A stretch of DNA of 64,000 nt from JAJDFU01 sp964641965 (GTDB taxonomy: Bacteria; Bacteroidota; Bacteroidia; Chitinophagales; Saprospiraceae), in contig CAZXLD010000014.1 in the NCBI GenBank assembly GCA_964641965.1, positions 25,045-89,044 on the forward strand, in the 5' to 3' direction. Below the pieces are notes generated by a model that saw nothing but the letters and a program-made list of their open reading frames with translations, was not told the origin of the DNA and made no database searches. How positions within the stretch are numbered: position 1 is the first letter of the stretch; each line of letters begins with the position of its first letter. Made by a program: the position numbers and the translations under genes. Positions 46,601 to 55,742 of the stretch are shown in pieces.

Positions 46601-46856
46601 TGCCACTGTAATTCGTCTACGGGAAGTATCTATTGGGTGGGTTATGCCACGTAAATGGCTGGAAAACACGCCTTTCGGACGTATTGGATTAACTGCTTCC
46701 GGTCAGAACTTGTGGTACAATGCGCCAAACTTTCCTGAGGGCATGAATTATGATCCGGAGGTATTGAGCCTCGGTGTAGGAAATGGGCGAGGATTTGATT
46801 TCCGTACGGCACCGAACTCCCGCCGTTGGGCGCTGACCCTTAACGTAACCTTCTAA
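43632..46856 (+). CDS. SusC/RagA-family TonB-dependent outer-membrane transporter (first pair)
   Basis: 1074 residues. Signal peptide ends TMLAQ. Residues ~21-105 form the carboxypeptidase-regulatory-like domain (TGTITDADGEPLIGATVLV), then the TonB box region SELSEVVVTGLG, the plug (~115-225: NIIIRGYSSITGSNQPLFIV, ILKGLSATVLYGEAGRNGVV) and a 22-strand barrel ending RRWALTLNVTF. SusC proteins import ligands captured by their SusD partner. The 55-bp gap to the SusD gene indicates co-transcription. No hydrolase or regulator lies beside it, so the ligand cannot be predicted. Confidence 0.95.
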   Translation: MKKLSLVLGLVLFCFGTMLAQRTLTGTITDADGEPLIGATVLVKGTSSGTVTDIDGSFSINVPEGGNTLVFSYTGFATQEMPIGTSDVLSVTMEETASELSEVVVTGLGIKKEKKALGYGVSTLSSELIEARPEADLAKILRGKATGVDIVQTSGLAGTGTNIIIRGYSSITGSNQPLFIVDGTPMNSETNEDRDFTEGGATTSSRFMDLDPNNIAEINILKGLSATVLYGEAGRNGVVLITTKTGNAGANAQKKLEIGVTQSVAWNQIANLPDYQNTYGNGFDGNFGWFFSNWGPAFDVTDPAVYGSFYRGEDADGTVLLTHPYDQAQYNDDVPEFIGQTYRYQPYESVENFFETGLTSNTSVSVNSQINETSSLAATYSYLDESGFTPKLDDQRGGGPSNFIKRHNFSLGAQTKLQNGINIKGVFNYVNSFNRRPITGPAFGSDGNGLFAALLFTPRSIDLLGLPYQSPVDGSNIYYRQGSAIQNPRWTLNNSADFETLQRFFGNIEVSYEIAPWLTALYRISLDQYSQNQERRTNKGGPRDPDGRLETSDRLNRVTDQVLNFLYNFNLGSNFTLDGVVGVNPRKEVRTQTFTNSTQQNIFELFTHQNFINTTGESLERVRNTIGLYGTISLGFRNFLYVNLQGRNDWTSLLERQNQSIFYPSASVSFIPTEAFPGMQNGQWLNYLKVRFSYGTSAGYPNPYQTRNILAVQTRAFQTSDGTLLNTNSVDDQSGNPNLTHELHEELEIGLEMRFLKNRVGFDLNLYDKTSSDLIINLDLDPATGFRETTVNAAQLSNRGIEAAVNITPFRGKVTWDMTWNFTKNVPEIESIAQGIEQVPIAGYTNLGNFAIPGEPYGVMQGTAFQRTDEGDLIVNNQGSYLETSDITIIGNPNPNWQGNWINNLTFPGGISVGWQFQYIDGGDIYSSTVQSLLARGNTVDTDVDRFLPIILPGVTANADGTFRENDIQAYIGNAFFDGYFGADEGGIFDATVIRLREVSIGWVMPRKWLENTPFGRIGLTASGQNLWYNAPNFPEGMNYDPEVLSLGVGNGRGFDFRTAPNSRRWALTLNVTF

Positions 46857-46911
46857 TGGAAGAACGAAAGGGAATTGTCATTCTTTAAGAAGCAAAATTT
46901 GAATTACAACT

Positions 46912-48639
46912 ATGAAGTTGACTAAATATCTTTTTTTCATGGTTTTCCTTTTCAGTTTGTCTGCTTGCTCAGACTTATACGACCTGAATGAACGGGAAAA
47001 CCCCAACGAACCTACTCCAGACCAGGCAAATGTAAATGACCTGTTTAATAGGGTTCAACTTGATTTTGTGGATTTCTTTGAACAAACCTGGGGTACTGCA
47101 GGAAACATCACTCGGATGTATGCAGCCACTGGCGCGTACGATTACTTTACCAATTTTGGACCTACCGACTACAACGTGCTATGGCGAAATGCCTATTCTG
47201 AAATGTTGCAGGACGTGAACGCTATTGAAGCTATTGCCTCCGATCCGGATCGAGTACTGGATTATCATGTGGGAGCTTCCAAAGTTTTGAAAGCACATGT
47301 GTTGATGATCTTGGTGGATATGTTTGGAAATGTGCCTTTGTCCGAGGCACTGGATATCTCCATACTGAGTCCAAGAGAAGATCCAGGTGACCAGGTGTAT
47401 GATGCGGCTATAGCCGAATTAGATGCAGCAATCGTGCTTTTGGGAAATGCTGATGCGCCTGCACCAGCGAATGACCTTATATATGGTGGAGATCGGGATA
47501 AGTGGATCACCCTTGCGCGTACACTAAAGTTTCGTGCAGCTGTGACGACTCGTTTGGTTAACAGCAATGCGGCTAGCATCATCAACCAGATGGTTTCAGA
47601 AGGGGTGATCGATGAAGAAGCCGAGGATTTTCAGTTTCAGTATAGCTCCAACCGGGCAAATCCGGATTCACGACACCCGGATTACATTAACCATTACGAG
47701 GCTATTAACGGTGACTACATGAGCACTTACTACATGTGGTTACTCGCTGGCGAAAAACAGGATTCTGAAGGAGACCCAGTTACGGATCCAAGGGTCCGTT
47801 TCTATTTCTACCGGCAAACGAATGATTCGGAGCAATTTGAGAGTAACGAGTATTCTTGCCATTTTTCTCCATTACCAGACCAGAGTGCTCGTCCACAGGC
47901 CTACATTGATGTAGACCCTCGTCTTCCATATTGTGTAATTCCTGGAACTGGTTATTTCGGGCGCGACCACCTCAATAATGAAGGTATCCCACCAGATGGT
48001 CCTATCCGTACGCGCTATGGATTGTATCCGGCAGGTGGTCAGTTTGATGATGATACATTTGAATTCACCGAACAATTAGGGACTACAGGAGGTCTAGGTG
48101 CGGGTATTCAGCCCATCATGCTATCCTCTTTCGTAGACTTTTTGCGGGCGGAAGCTGCTTTAACTCTGGGTACGAATGATGATCCGAGAGCACTCCTTGA
48201 AAGTGGCGTACGGAAGTCCATTGATAAAGTATTCAGCTTTACCAGTTTAGTGCCTTCTACCATGGCTCGCGAAATCGATGTACGCGGAGAGATCTTTACG
48301 GTGGAAGAATTATTTGTACCGGACCAGGAAGAAATCGATGCCTACGTAGATTTGGTATTGGCAAATTATGATGCAGCAGATGATGACGGCAAGCTGGATG
48401 TGCTCATGAAGGAATATTTCATCGCGCTTTGGGGGAATGGAATCGAAGCATACAACATGTACCGCCGAACCGGGAAGCCAAACAATATGGCTCCACCGCT
48501 GGAAACAAATCCAGGTGGTTTCATGCGGTCGCATTTGTATCCGGCTGAACATGTGAACCTGAATTCGAACGCCACCCAAAAGCAAGTAGTAACCGATCCG
48601 GTATTCTGGGATACCAACCCACCGGATTTGACCTACTAA
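46912..48639 (+). CDS. SusD/RagB-family lipoprotein (SusD-like_2 type)
   Basis: 575 residues, signal peptide with lipobox LSAC (Cys19). NPNEPTPDQANVNDLFNRVQ and the TPR-like helices resemble the SusD-like_2 branch (PF12771) rather than classical SusD; it is also longer than the other two in this window. SusD proteins sit as lids on the SusC barrel and bind the ligand at the surface. A hairpin follows the stop before the third gene. Confidence 0.92.
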   Translation: MKLTKYLFFMVFLFSLSACSDLYDLNERENPNEPTPDQANVNDLFNRVQLDFVDFFEQTWGTAGNITRMYAATGAYDYFTNFGPTDYNVLWRNAYSEMLQDVNAIEAIASDPDRVLDYHVGASKVLKAHVLMILVDMFGNVPLSEALDISILSPREDPGDQVYDAAIAELDAAIVLLGNADAPAPANDLIYGGDRDKWITLARTLKFRAAVTTRLVNSNAASIINQMVSEGVIDEEAEDFQFQYSSNRANPDSRHPDYINHYEAINGDYMSTYYMWLLAGEKQDSEGDPVTDPRVRFYFYRQTNDSEQFESNEYSCHFSPLPDQSARPQAYIDVDPRLPYCVIPGTGYFGRDHLNNEGIPPDGPIRTRYGLYPAGGQFDDDTFEFTEQLGTTGGLGAGIQPIMLSSFVDFLRAEAALTLGTNDDPRALLESGVRKSIDKVFSFTSLVPSTMAREIDVRGEIFTVEELFVPDQEEIDAYVDLVLANYDAADDDGKLDVLMKEYFIALWGNGIEAYNMYRRTGKPNNMAPPLETNPGGFMRSHLYPAEHVNLNSNATQKQVVTDPVFWDTNPPDLTY

Positions 48640-48648
48640 ACTTAAAGT

Positions 48649-48684
48649 GCCGACCCAATCCAAGACTAACATGGGTCGGCCTTT
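48649..48684 (+). terminator. Terminator after the first SusD gene
   Basis: Perfect 9-bp stem GCCGACCCA/TGGGTCGGC with a 14-nt loop, then CTTTT. It lies inside the presumed operon, 27 nt before the lipoprotein gene, and could lower expression of that gene. Confidence 0.65.
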
Positions 48685-48711
48685 TCCAAAATCTTTAAAT
48701 TCTTCAACCTT

Positions 48712-49629
48712 ATGAATATACTGTTGAGATCCTGTTTAATTGGTGGGCTCATCCTCTTTGCCTTAGCTTGCGAAGACCCGGACAAGGCCCCCATCCTTAC
48801 TTTCGATGATGCCGGTAAGGGCGCCTACCCAGCGTTGATCGAAGAAACTCCCCGCTTTATCGATTTCAATGATATTGAGAATTCAGTGTACACCTACTCG
48901 CTCGAATTTGTCGATATCAATGACGGGAGAGATGTTCAGACTTATGACCTCGAACTGGAATTTACCAGTGCCACTGGAGAAAAGATTGGACCCATTCCGT
49001 TCCGGAGCTATTCCCAATCTGATTTTGAAGACATTGCAGCTTCTGGTCTTCGAGGACTGACCAATATCCAGATCTCCGCCACAGAGCTGATCGATGCGGT
49101 GGGCCTGAATATAGCAGATGTTGAGGTGTTTGATCAATTTAAATTGATCGGTAGTGTGGTTTCCGGTGAAGGAATTCGTTTTGGTTCCGGCAACTCATCG
49201 GCTCAGATTTCAGGGACCTCTTTCCGTGGGCACTTTGATTTCACGCGGGAAGTACGTTGTGCTTCGGATATCGGAGGTAGCTATGATGCAGTTGCTGTGA
49301 TGAATTCTACGGATCCTTGCTGCCCAGACCCGGCCAATACAACGGCCGTTGTAACCCTAACAGACAAGGGAGGAGGGGTGTATACCTTGGATGATTTCTC
49401 AGCTGGTGGTTATGTTGCGCTCTACAGCGTTTTCGGAATTTCCACTTCTACGGACTTGTCCGGAGATATAACCGACATTTGCGATGTGATCAGTGGTAGC
49501 TATGCCGATGCGTTTGCGAACTCTACCATCAACATCGAAGGGTCTAGAGATCCAAATACGGGTGTAATCACCTACACGTGGGATAATAGCTTTGGCGATA
49601 CGGGCGAAGTAACGCTTACCCCACAATAA
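48712..49629 (+). CDS. SusCD-associated surface lipoprotein of unknown function
   Basis: 305 residues, lipobox LALAC (Cys20). All-beta protein; a first domain (~30-170) and a second one with CCPDPANTT and GGVYTLDDFSAGG, ending in a repeat-like VITYTWDNSFGDTGEVTLTP. Genes of this kind often follow SusC/SusD in Bacteroidota, as additional ligand-binding surface proteins. No specific family identified. Ends at the terminator at 49675. Confidence 0.8.
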   Translation: MNILLRSCLIGGLILFALACEDPDKAPILTFDDAGKGAYPALIEETPRFIDFNDIENSVYTYSLEFVDINDGRDVQTYDLELEFTSATGEKIGPIPFRSYSQSDFEDIAASGLRGLTNIQISATELIDAVGLNIADVEVFDQFKLIGSVVSGEGIRFGSGNSSAQISGTSFRGHFDFTREVRCASDIGGSYDAVAVMNSTDPCCPDPANTTAVVTLTDKGGGVYTLDDFSAGGYVALYSVFGISTSTDLSGDITDICDVISGSYADAFANSTINIEGSRDPNTGVITYTWDNSFGDTGEVTLTPQ

Positions 49630-49674
49630 ATGCGGGGTAAATCCAGACATTAGGTGTGCGATTACTCCTAATGT

Positions 49675-49711
49675 AGCCCACTCTTCCAAGCGGGAGAGTG
49701 GGCTTTTTTTA
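49675..49711 (+). terminator. Strong intrinsic terminator closing the first SusCD unit
   Basis: Perfect 10-bp stem AGCCCACTCT/AGAGTGGGCT followed by eight T. A second hairpin ACATTAG/CTAATGT (49647-49674) directly precedes it. Confidence 0.85.
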
Positions 49712-49863
49712 TTCATTTTTAGGAACGCATCCCTACATATATCTCAAGAAAATCGGTTTTGAAACCCAAACAGCACGCCTAGGGATTCAGATATCCGGCC
49801 GACAAATTTCAGGTTTTTAAGGTGGATGGGGTAAAATTTTCTTCTCATAACTAGACAATCTGC

Positions 49864-49871
49864 TAAATTTG
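49864..49871 (+). promoter_or_regulatory. -7 box before the second SusC gene
   Basis: Perfect TAAATTTG, with a TTTC about 22 nt upstream as a weak -33 match. It would give a leader of roughly 160 nt. The intergenic stretch 49713-50035 holds no gene; near its end GAAAGGAAACCCAATTTTG (~25-45 nt before the ATG) also occurs before the third SusC gene. Confidence 0.45.
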
Positions 49872-50035
49872 TGTGAAGGAGTTGTTAAAGAATTCCAATT
49901 TTTTAGGATCTCCGGTCGGATTTTATAGACGTAGTTTATTCAGAATTCGAGTGTTAACTCGAAGATTGGGTCCCACTTAAGCCAAATGAAATAACAAAAG
50001 AAAGGAAACCCAATTTTGTAATTAATAAGTCTAGC

Positions 50036-53000
50036 ATGAAAAAACTCTCACTAGTGCTGATGCTGGCATTGTTCAGCTTAAGTTTTGCTTTTGGCCAACG
50101 AACGATCACCGGCCAAGTCACAGACGAAGAAGGAGAACCACTCATTGGGGCAAGTATCCTTGCCTTGGGGACTTCTTCCGGAACAGTTACCGATATCGAT
50201 GGAAATTTCCAACTACAGATTTCCGATGAGGTAACTGCTCTTGTTTTTTCCTACACTGGTTTTGCCAGCCAGGAAATTCCAATTACGGCTTCTGACATTG
50301 TAAATGTCGCTCTGGCCCCTACCAGTTCCCAATTAACGGAGATTGTGGTCACGGGGTACGGAGAAACTTCAAGATTAAAGAATACCACTGCAATCTCCTC
50401 GGTAGGTAAGGAGGCCTTTGAAAACATTCCGGTTCAAAGTTTCGAACAGGCTCTTCAAGGGCGTTTGGCCGGGGTTAATGTAACTGGTAGTTCGGGTACG
50501 TTAGGGGCAGCACAGGTTATTCGGATTCGGGGAACAGGTTCCATCAATGCCGACAATCAGCCCCTATATGTGGTAGATGGATTGATCCTGAATGCGGATG
50601 GTCAATCTCAGAATAACCTGGGAGCGGATGGAACAAATCCATTAGTTAACCTAGATCCAAATGAGATTGAATCCATCGATGTTTTAAAGGATGCAGCCGC
50701 CCAGGCACTCTACGGAGCTCGTGGTTCCAATGGGGTAATTTTGATCAACACCAAAAAAGGGCAGTTCAATCAAAAGCCTCGGGTTAGCGTGAATTACTAC
50801 GGTGGATGGTCTGAACCCAGCGATCAGTTTGAACTATTGACAGGGCCAGAATACGCTCGCTTATGGAACCAGGCAGCGCTTAATGCCGGGCTGGCTCCAG
50901 ATGACCCGTTAATTTATACAGATCCTGATAATGAGCCCACTACGGATTGGTTTGACGAAGTGACTAACGATCGCGCTTTTCTGCAGGAAGTTAGCGCTAA
51001 CGTTTCCGGTGGAGATCAGAATACCAAGTTTTACTTCGGTGGTTCTTTTCGCGATGAAGATGGTTGGGTAAAAACAACCAATCTGCAACGCTATAGCTTT
51101 AGAGCGAATGTAGACCAATTGATCGGTAAATATGTACGGGCTGGAATCCAGTTGAACCCTACTCGTACGGTCAACCGTCGCCAAAATGAGGATAACAATG
51201 TGGCTTCTCCGCAGACTTACTCAGCTCTGTTTTTCCCGAATGTGGAGGCCCGCGATGAAAATGGGGCCGTATTAGGCGGCGTACAACGGACTAGTAATGG
51301 AAGTGTGCAATTTGCAGGTACACCGCTAATCAACCTGGTTGATCAGAATATTTCAACCACAACTACCCAGGTATTGACCAATGCCTATTTGGAAGTACGT
51401 CCTATCGATCAGATACGGATCCGCACGGAGTTAGGTGGGCAGTTTGTTCAAGTGGAAGACTTAACCAGAGCAGGAGCTTTAACTACAGATGGTTTCGGGG
51501 CTGATGGTACCGGAAGTGCTGCGAATCGGCAAATTTTGAACTGGCGCTGGAAAAACCTGGCTACCTATACCAATACTTTTGGCGATCATGACTTCTCTGG
51601 AACAGTTGGTTTTGAAATGCAGCGGGAAGAGAGAAATGATTTTAGTGTAAGTGGTAATACGTTCGCGGATGATCGCCTTCAGACCCTCAACTCTGCTGCT
51701 GAAATCACCGGGGGAGGTGGAGTAGGTACAGAAGTAAATTTCGTGGGTGTGCTCTTCCTGGCGGATTATGCTTTTAGAAATAAATACTTGCTTAGAGCAA
51801 GTTTCCGGATCGATGGTTCTTCCCGATTCGGTGTCAATAATCGTTATGGTTATTTCCCTGCAGTATCTGCGGGATGGATCATCACCGGAGAAGACTGGGT
51901 AGACAACAGCGGTTTCTTGAACTTCTTGAAGTTGAGAGGTAGCTGGGGGCTCACGGGTAATGCCGGTATTGGTAACTTCGATTCCAGAGGTTTAATTGGT
52001 TTCGGACGTGATTATAATTTTGTCCCTGGTTTTGCTTCAATTCAGCTTGAAAACGCAGATCTGGAATGGGAAAAAGGAGAAACCATCGACTTCGGAGTAG
52101 AGTTCGAGCTGTGGAACAACAGAGTCCGCGGTTCCGCCTCTTATTTCATTCGTAACACACGCGATTTGCTCCTGGATGTTCCTCTGCCATTGACTATTGG
52201 AATTGAGCAAGCAAGTATTACTTCTAACGCCGGTGCTATTCGAAATCAAGGCTTTGAATTTGATTTGAATGTAGACGTTATTGCTAATGAAAATGTAACC
52301 TGGACGATAGGTATTAATGGAGCCACTCTTAAAAACGAGGTCACAGAATTGGTAGACACCGATGGAGATGGTGAATCTGACGATATTGTTGGGGGTACGA
52401 GTATTATCCGGGTTGGAGAACCCGTTCGGTCTTTTTATTTAGTCCCTTATGCTGGCGTTGATCCTGGCAATGGAGATGCTTTGTTTGTAGGAGCAGACGG
52501 AGAAACCATAGTTAATAGCACACCTTCAGATGCTAGAAGAGTGCTTGGAAATCCATTGCCAGATTTCTCAGGTGGTATTACCAGTACATTGCGTTTGTAC
52601 GGATTTGATGTTTCCGTTTTCTTCCAGTATGCGACAGGACATCAGCTATACCGTAGTGAAGCCCGATTCACAGATAATAACTTCAGTAATGACTGGAACC
52701 AATTGCGGGAAGCAGCCTTCAATTCCTGGACCCCTGAAAATCCGAATACCGATATTCCTGAAGCAAGGTTATTCCAAAACAACGGTAACCAGAACTCAGG
52801 CCGTTGGATATCCGATGCCGATTTTCTTCGTTTGAAAAACCTCCAAGTAGGTTATACGACCCCAAGGATTGGGAATTCTGACATGCGCCTCCGGTTCTTC
52901 TTCTCCGGACAAAACCTTTGGTTAGTATCTGCTTATGATGGATTGGATCCTGAAGCTACCGGCTCAGGTGCCAATAGCCCATTCCAGGGAAGTATCTTTT

Positions 53001-53053
53001 TCTCCAGGCCACAGTCCAGAACATTCACGTTCGGTGTGAACCTGTTTAACTAA
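50036..53053 (+). CDS. SusC/RagA-family TonB-dependent transporter (second pair)
   Basis: 1005 residues. Signal ends FAFGQ; regulatory-like domain TGQVTDEEGEPLIGASILAL, TonB box TEIVVTGYG, plug IRIRGTGSINADNQPLYVVD and DVLKDAAAQALYGARGSNGV, barrel to the end SRTFTFGVNLFN. This is the standard form, about 70 residues shorter than the first SusC. The 30-bp gap to the SusD gene shows a shared transcript. Ligand unknown. Confidence 0.95.
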   Translation: MKKLSLVLMLALFSLSFAFGQRTITGQVTDEEGEPLIGASILALGTSSGTVTDIDGNFQLQISDEVTALVFSYTGFASQEIPITASDIVNVALAPTSSQLTEIVVTGYGETSRLKNTTAISSVGKEAFENIPVQSFEQALQGRLAGVNVTGSSGTLGAAQVIRIRGTGSINADNQPLYVVDGLILNADGQSQNNLGADGTNPLVNLDPNEIESIDVLKDAAAQALYGARGSNGVILINTKKGQFNQKPRVSVNYYGGWSEPSDQFELLTGPEYARLWNQAALNAGLAPDDPLIYTDPDNEPTTDWFDEVTNDRAFLQEVSANVSGGDQNTKFYFGGSFRDEDGWVKTTNLQRYSFRANVDQLIGKYVRAGIQLNPTRTVNRRQNEDNNVASPQTYSALFFPNVEARDENGAVLGGVQRTSNGSVQFAGTPLINLVDQNISTTTTQVLTNAYLEVRPIDQIRIRTELGGQFVQVEDLTRAGALTTDGFGADGTGSAANRQILNWRWKNLATYTNTFGDHDFSGTVGFEMQREERNDFSVSGNTFADDRLQTLNSAAEITGGGGVGTEVNFVGVLFLADYAFRNKYLLRASFRIDGSSRFGVNNRYGYFPAVSAGWIITGEDWVDNSGFLNFLKLRGSWGLTGNAGIGNFDSRGLIGFGRDYNFVPGFASIQLENADLEWEKGETIDFGVEFELWNNRVRGSASYFIRNTRDLLLDVPLPLTIGIEQASITSNAGAIRNQGFEFDLNVDVIANENVTWTIGINGATLKNEVTELVDTDGDGESDDIVGGTSIIRVGEPVRSFYLVPYAGVDPGNGDALFVGADGETIVNSTPSDARRVLGNPLPDFSGGITSTLRLYGFDVSVFFQYATGHQLYRSEARFTDNNFSNDWNQLREAAFNSWTPENPNTDIPEARLFQNNGNQNSGRWISDADFLRLKNLQVGYTTPRIGNSDMRLRFFFSGQNLWLVSAYDGLDPEATGSGANSPFQGSIFFSRPQSRTFTFGVNLFN

Positions 53054-53083
53054 ATCTTCCATACGCTAAAAATTGAAAGAATC

Positions 53084-54544
53084 ATGCGAATAGATAAATA
53101 TATTTTGCTTTTGTCTTGTGTGTTTATCTGGACCTCTTGTCAGGAGTTTCTGGATCAACCGCAACCACAACAGAGTTTGCCTTCCGCAACTGCTTTCACA
53201 ACTGAAAGCGATATTCGGACCGGTCTCATCGGTGCTTACAATGCCGCACAAGTTTCAGACTTCATGGCTACCAACACGACCATGCTTCCAGCTATTTGGT
53301 CATCTGATGGTATTTGGAGGGGGTCTTTTACCTCCTACCAAGATATCTACAACTTTCTGACTACCCCGGACAACGGAGAGGTTTCTGGTCTGTGGGAGGA
53401 CTGTTATCGTACGATCAATTCAGCTAACTTGATCATCCAAGCTGTAGATGTAGTGGAAGATCCTGCCTTGACGCAGGATTTAATCAACCAGTACCGTGGA
53501 GAAGCTTTGTTCTTGCGAGCAGCAGCTCATTTTGAAATGGTTCGTTATTTTGGACTGCCGTTCAATGCCAATTCCGGATCAGACTTGGGAGTTCCTATTA
53601 TGATTATGCCGGTTGAGACCTCAGGTGATGTTACTTTTCCTGAGCGGAATACTGTTCAACAGGTGTATGATCAGGTTATAGCCGACTTTGAACAGGCTGC
53701 CTCTTTGCTACCAGATTTTGTTGATGATGGCCGTGCCAATCGTTTTGCCGCCTTGTCTTATTTGGCAGATGTATACTTCCAACAGGGAGACTACGCTCAA
53801 GCTGCATCGGTATCTGCTCAAGTATTAGATGGCCCTTATTCCCTGAACGAAACAGTGGCCGAGTTTTACCTAGGAGAAGGTTCTAGCGAAGAGATTTTCG
53901 TCATTATCAACACCGCTCAGGATAACCCTGGTGTTAACGGATCTTTGCCAACCTTCATCAACCAGAATGGCCGGGGTGGCGATTTGATCGTTGATCCTGA
54001 TCTGGTCGAAACGGGTTTCAATCTTATCATTACGGATGCTCAACGTGCAGCTATTGAAGGTGCTGGTAATACGGTAATTGATACCCGTACTTCCCTGTAT
54101 AGCGAAGATTTCACGTTTATCGAGAAGTATATCGATGTTACCAACAACTCCGATAATGCACCGATTTTCCGCTTGCCTAAGATTATGCTTATTCGGGCGG
54201 AATCTATTGTCCGCGAAAGTGGTGCTATTGAGCAGGAGGCTTTGGATCTGGTCAATCAAATCCGTCAACGGGCTATTTCTGTTCAAGATGCAACTGGTGC
54301 TGAAGTTGATAATAGCGCAGTGGCCTATACAGCAGGTGATTTTGCTTCTACTGATGAGTTTCTTGAAGCCATCATTCTCGAGCGCCGGGTGGAACTAGCG
54401 ATTGAAGGAACCCGCTTCCATGATCTCATGCGCTTGCGCAGGGATGTACGTGGCCAACCGTGGGATTCTGACTTTTTGCGCTTCCCGATCCCACAGCGGG
54501 AATTGGATGCCAATTCGAACTTAATTCAAAATCCTGGGTACTAA
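53084..54544 (+). CDS. SusD/RagB-family lipoprotein (second pair)
   Basis: 486 residues, lipobox IWTSC (Cys19). QEFLDQPQPQQSLPSATAF, the helical YRTINSANLIIQAVD and GEALFLRAAAHFEMVRYFGL segments, and the C-terminal LRFPIPQRELDANSNLIQNP are classical SusD features (PF14322/PF07980). It binds the ligand for the SusC barrel upstream. Followed by a strong terminator, so the barrel-DUF3179 pair downstream has its own transcript. Confidence 0.94.
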   Translation: MRIDKYILLLSCVFIWTSCQEFLDQPQPQQSLPSATAFTTESDIRTGLIGAYNAAQVSDFMATNTTMLPAIWSSDGIWRGSFTSYQDIYNFLTTPDNGEVSGLWEDCYRTINSANLIIQAVDVVEDPALTQDLINQYRGEALFLRAAAHFEMVRYFGLPFNANSGSDLGVPIMIMPVETSGDVTFPERNTVQQVYDQVIADFEQAASLLPDFVDDGRANRFAALSYLADVYFQQGDYAQAASVSAQVLDGPYSLNETVAEFYLGEGSSEEIFVIINTAQDNPGVNGSLPTFINQNGRGGDLIVDPDLVETGFNLIITDAQRAAIEGAGNTVIDTRTSLYSEDFTFIEKYIDVTNNSDNAPIFRLPKIMLIRAESIVRESGAIEQEALDLVNQIRQRAISVQDATGAEVDNSAVAYTAGDFASTDEFLEAIILERRVELAIEGTRFHDLMRLRRDVRGQPWDSDFLRFPIPQRELDANSNLIQNPGY

Positions 54545-54578
54545 GCCGATTTAGTACTTTAGAAATAAAACTATTGTA

Positions 54579-54612
54579 AAATGGGCGCCCATTTCGGGCG
54601 CTCATTTTTTTT
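54579..54612 (+). terminator. Intrinsic terminator after the second SusD gene
   Basis: Stem ATGGGCGCCC with its complement GGGCGCTCAT (one G-U pair), then nine T. Confidence 0.82.
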
Positions 54613-54763
54613 TGCCTGACAACCAAAGTAGCTATTGGCTTTGTTGAGCTTCTCCAGGTTCACATAAATTAGACTCCGCATCTGTCCCAAATCTAGATTA
54701 TGGAATATTTAAAGTGTTCCAATCCCGACAGATATCCCCATTAGATAAGTCTTATTTTAGTTC

Positions 54764-55741
54764 ATGCTCCGCTCAATCCGATTTGGGTCCATATGGACCT
54801 TTGCATGGGTCTTCTGTGTGCCTTTCTCTGTATCAGGCCAAGCTTGTTGTTCGTCAGGAGCTCCGATCGTGAGTAACTTATCCATGTACAATTGGCAGGG
54901 TACCGGGTTGAGCATGCGGCTGGTATATGATTACAATTATCAGAATGACCTGGTCTCCGGCACGAAAAGGCTGGATGATCGATCCAGAGCCAGGTCTACT
55001 TCAACAATCATGTACCGGGGGGCATACACCTTTAACCACAGATTCTCTGTGATCGGATTGTTTCCTTGGATCTGGCAGTTGGAACGAAATGCCCGACAAG
55101 GCCGTACATTCGATAGTCGCGCCAATGGATTGGGAGATATTATTTTTCTTGCTCGTTATCAACTGATTCAACGGACTAACCAAGGTCTTGCCATTTCTGC
55201 CGGTGTAAAAACAGCCACCGGCCGTACCGATCGCACTAATCCGGAGACCCAATTGCCTTTACCCCCTGACCTGCAGCCTGGTACCGGTTCCTGGGATGGA
55301 CTTTTCGTCCTTCAGTTCGATCAAAAAATAGGGACCCGTTTATGGGGGCATATTTTTGGAAGTTATCGCTTGACAGGGCCTAACGATCGGTTTGCTGGGC
55401 AGATCCGCTACGAATTTGGCAATGAAACTCAGCTTTTTGTAGGGACGAGTTTACCTTTTGCATTGCAAAAAATTACACCCAGGCCATTTTTATACTTGCG
55501 CTATCGCCACACTATGGAGGACTTGACCAATGGGGAGATAACCCCCAACACAGGAGGTCACTGGCTTCATCTCGTCCCTCAATTTCAATTGGATATCGGT
55601 TCGAGTTGGGGACTGGATGCTCGTGCGGAGATTCCGGTATATCGAAATCTCAAGGGAACTCAGCTTACCACTACCTACAGCCTTCGATTCGCTGTGTTTT
55701 ATCGGATTAACAATCAAGCCCGCCCTCTAAACGAATTTTAA
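54764..55741 (+). CDS. Outer-membrane beta-barrel protein with CCSSG motif
   Basis: 325 residues. Signal peptide ends VSGQ, followed by ACCSSGAPIVSNLSMYNW. The rest alternates short amphipathic strands (LSMRLVYDYNYQND, FSVIGLFPWIWQLERNAR, ILFARYQL-type segments) and ends in an aromatic-rich tail, the pattern of transporter-like outer-membrane barrels (PF13557 type). The paired Cys right after cleavage could bind a metal or form a disulfide. Its stop is one base from the next start, so the two are tightly coupled. Substrate unknown. Confidence 0.78.
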   Translation: MLRSIRFGSIWTFAWVFCVPFSVSGQACCSSGAPIVSNLSMYNWQGTGLSMRLVYDYNYQNDLVSGTKRLDDRSRARSTSTIMYRGAYTFNHRFSVIGLFPWIWQLERNARQGRTFDSRANGLGDIIFLARYQLIQRTNQGLAISAGVKTATGRTDRTNPETQLPLPPDLQPGTGSWDGLFVLQFDQKIGTRLWGHIFGSYRLTGPNDRFAGQIRYEFGNETQLFVGTSLPFALQKITPRPFLYLRYRHTMEDLTNGEITPNTGGHWLHLVPQFQLDIGSSWGLDARAEIPVYRNLKGTQLTTTYSLRFAVFYRINNQARPLNEF

Positions 55742-55742
55742 A

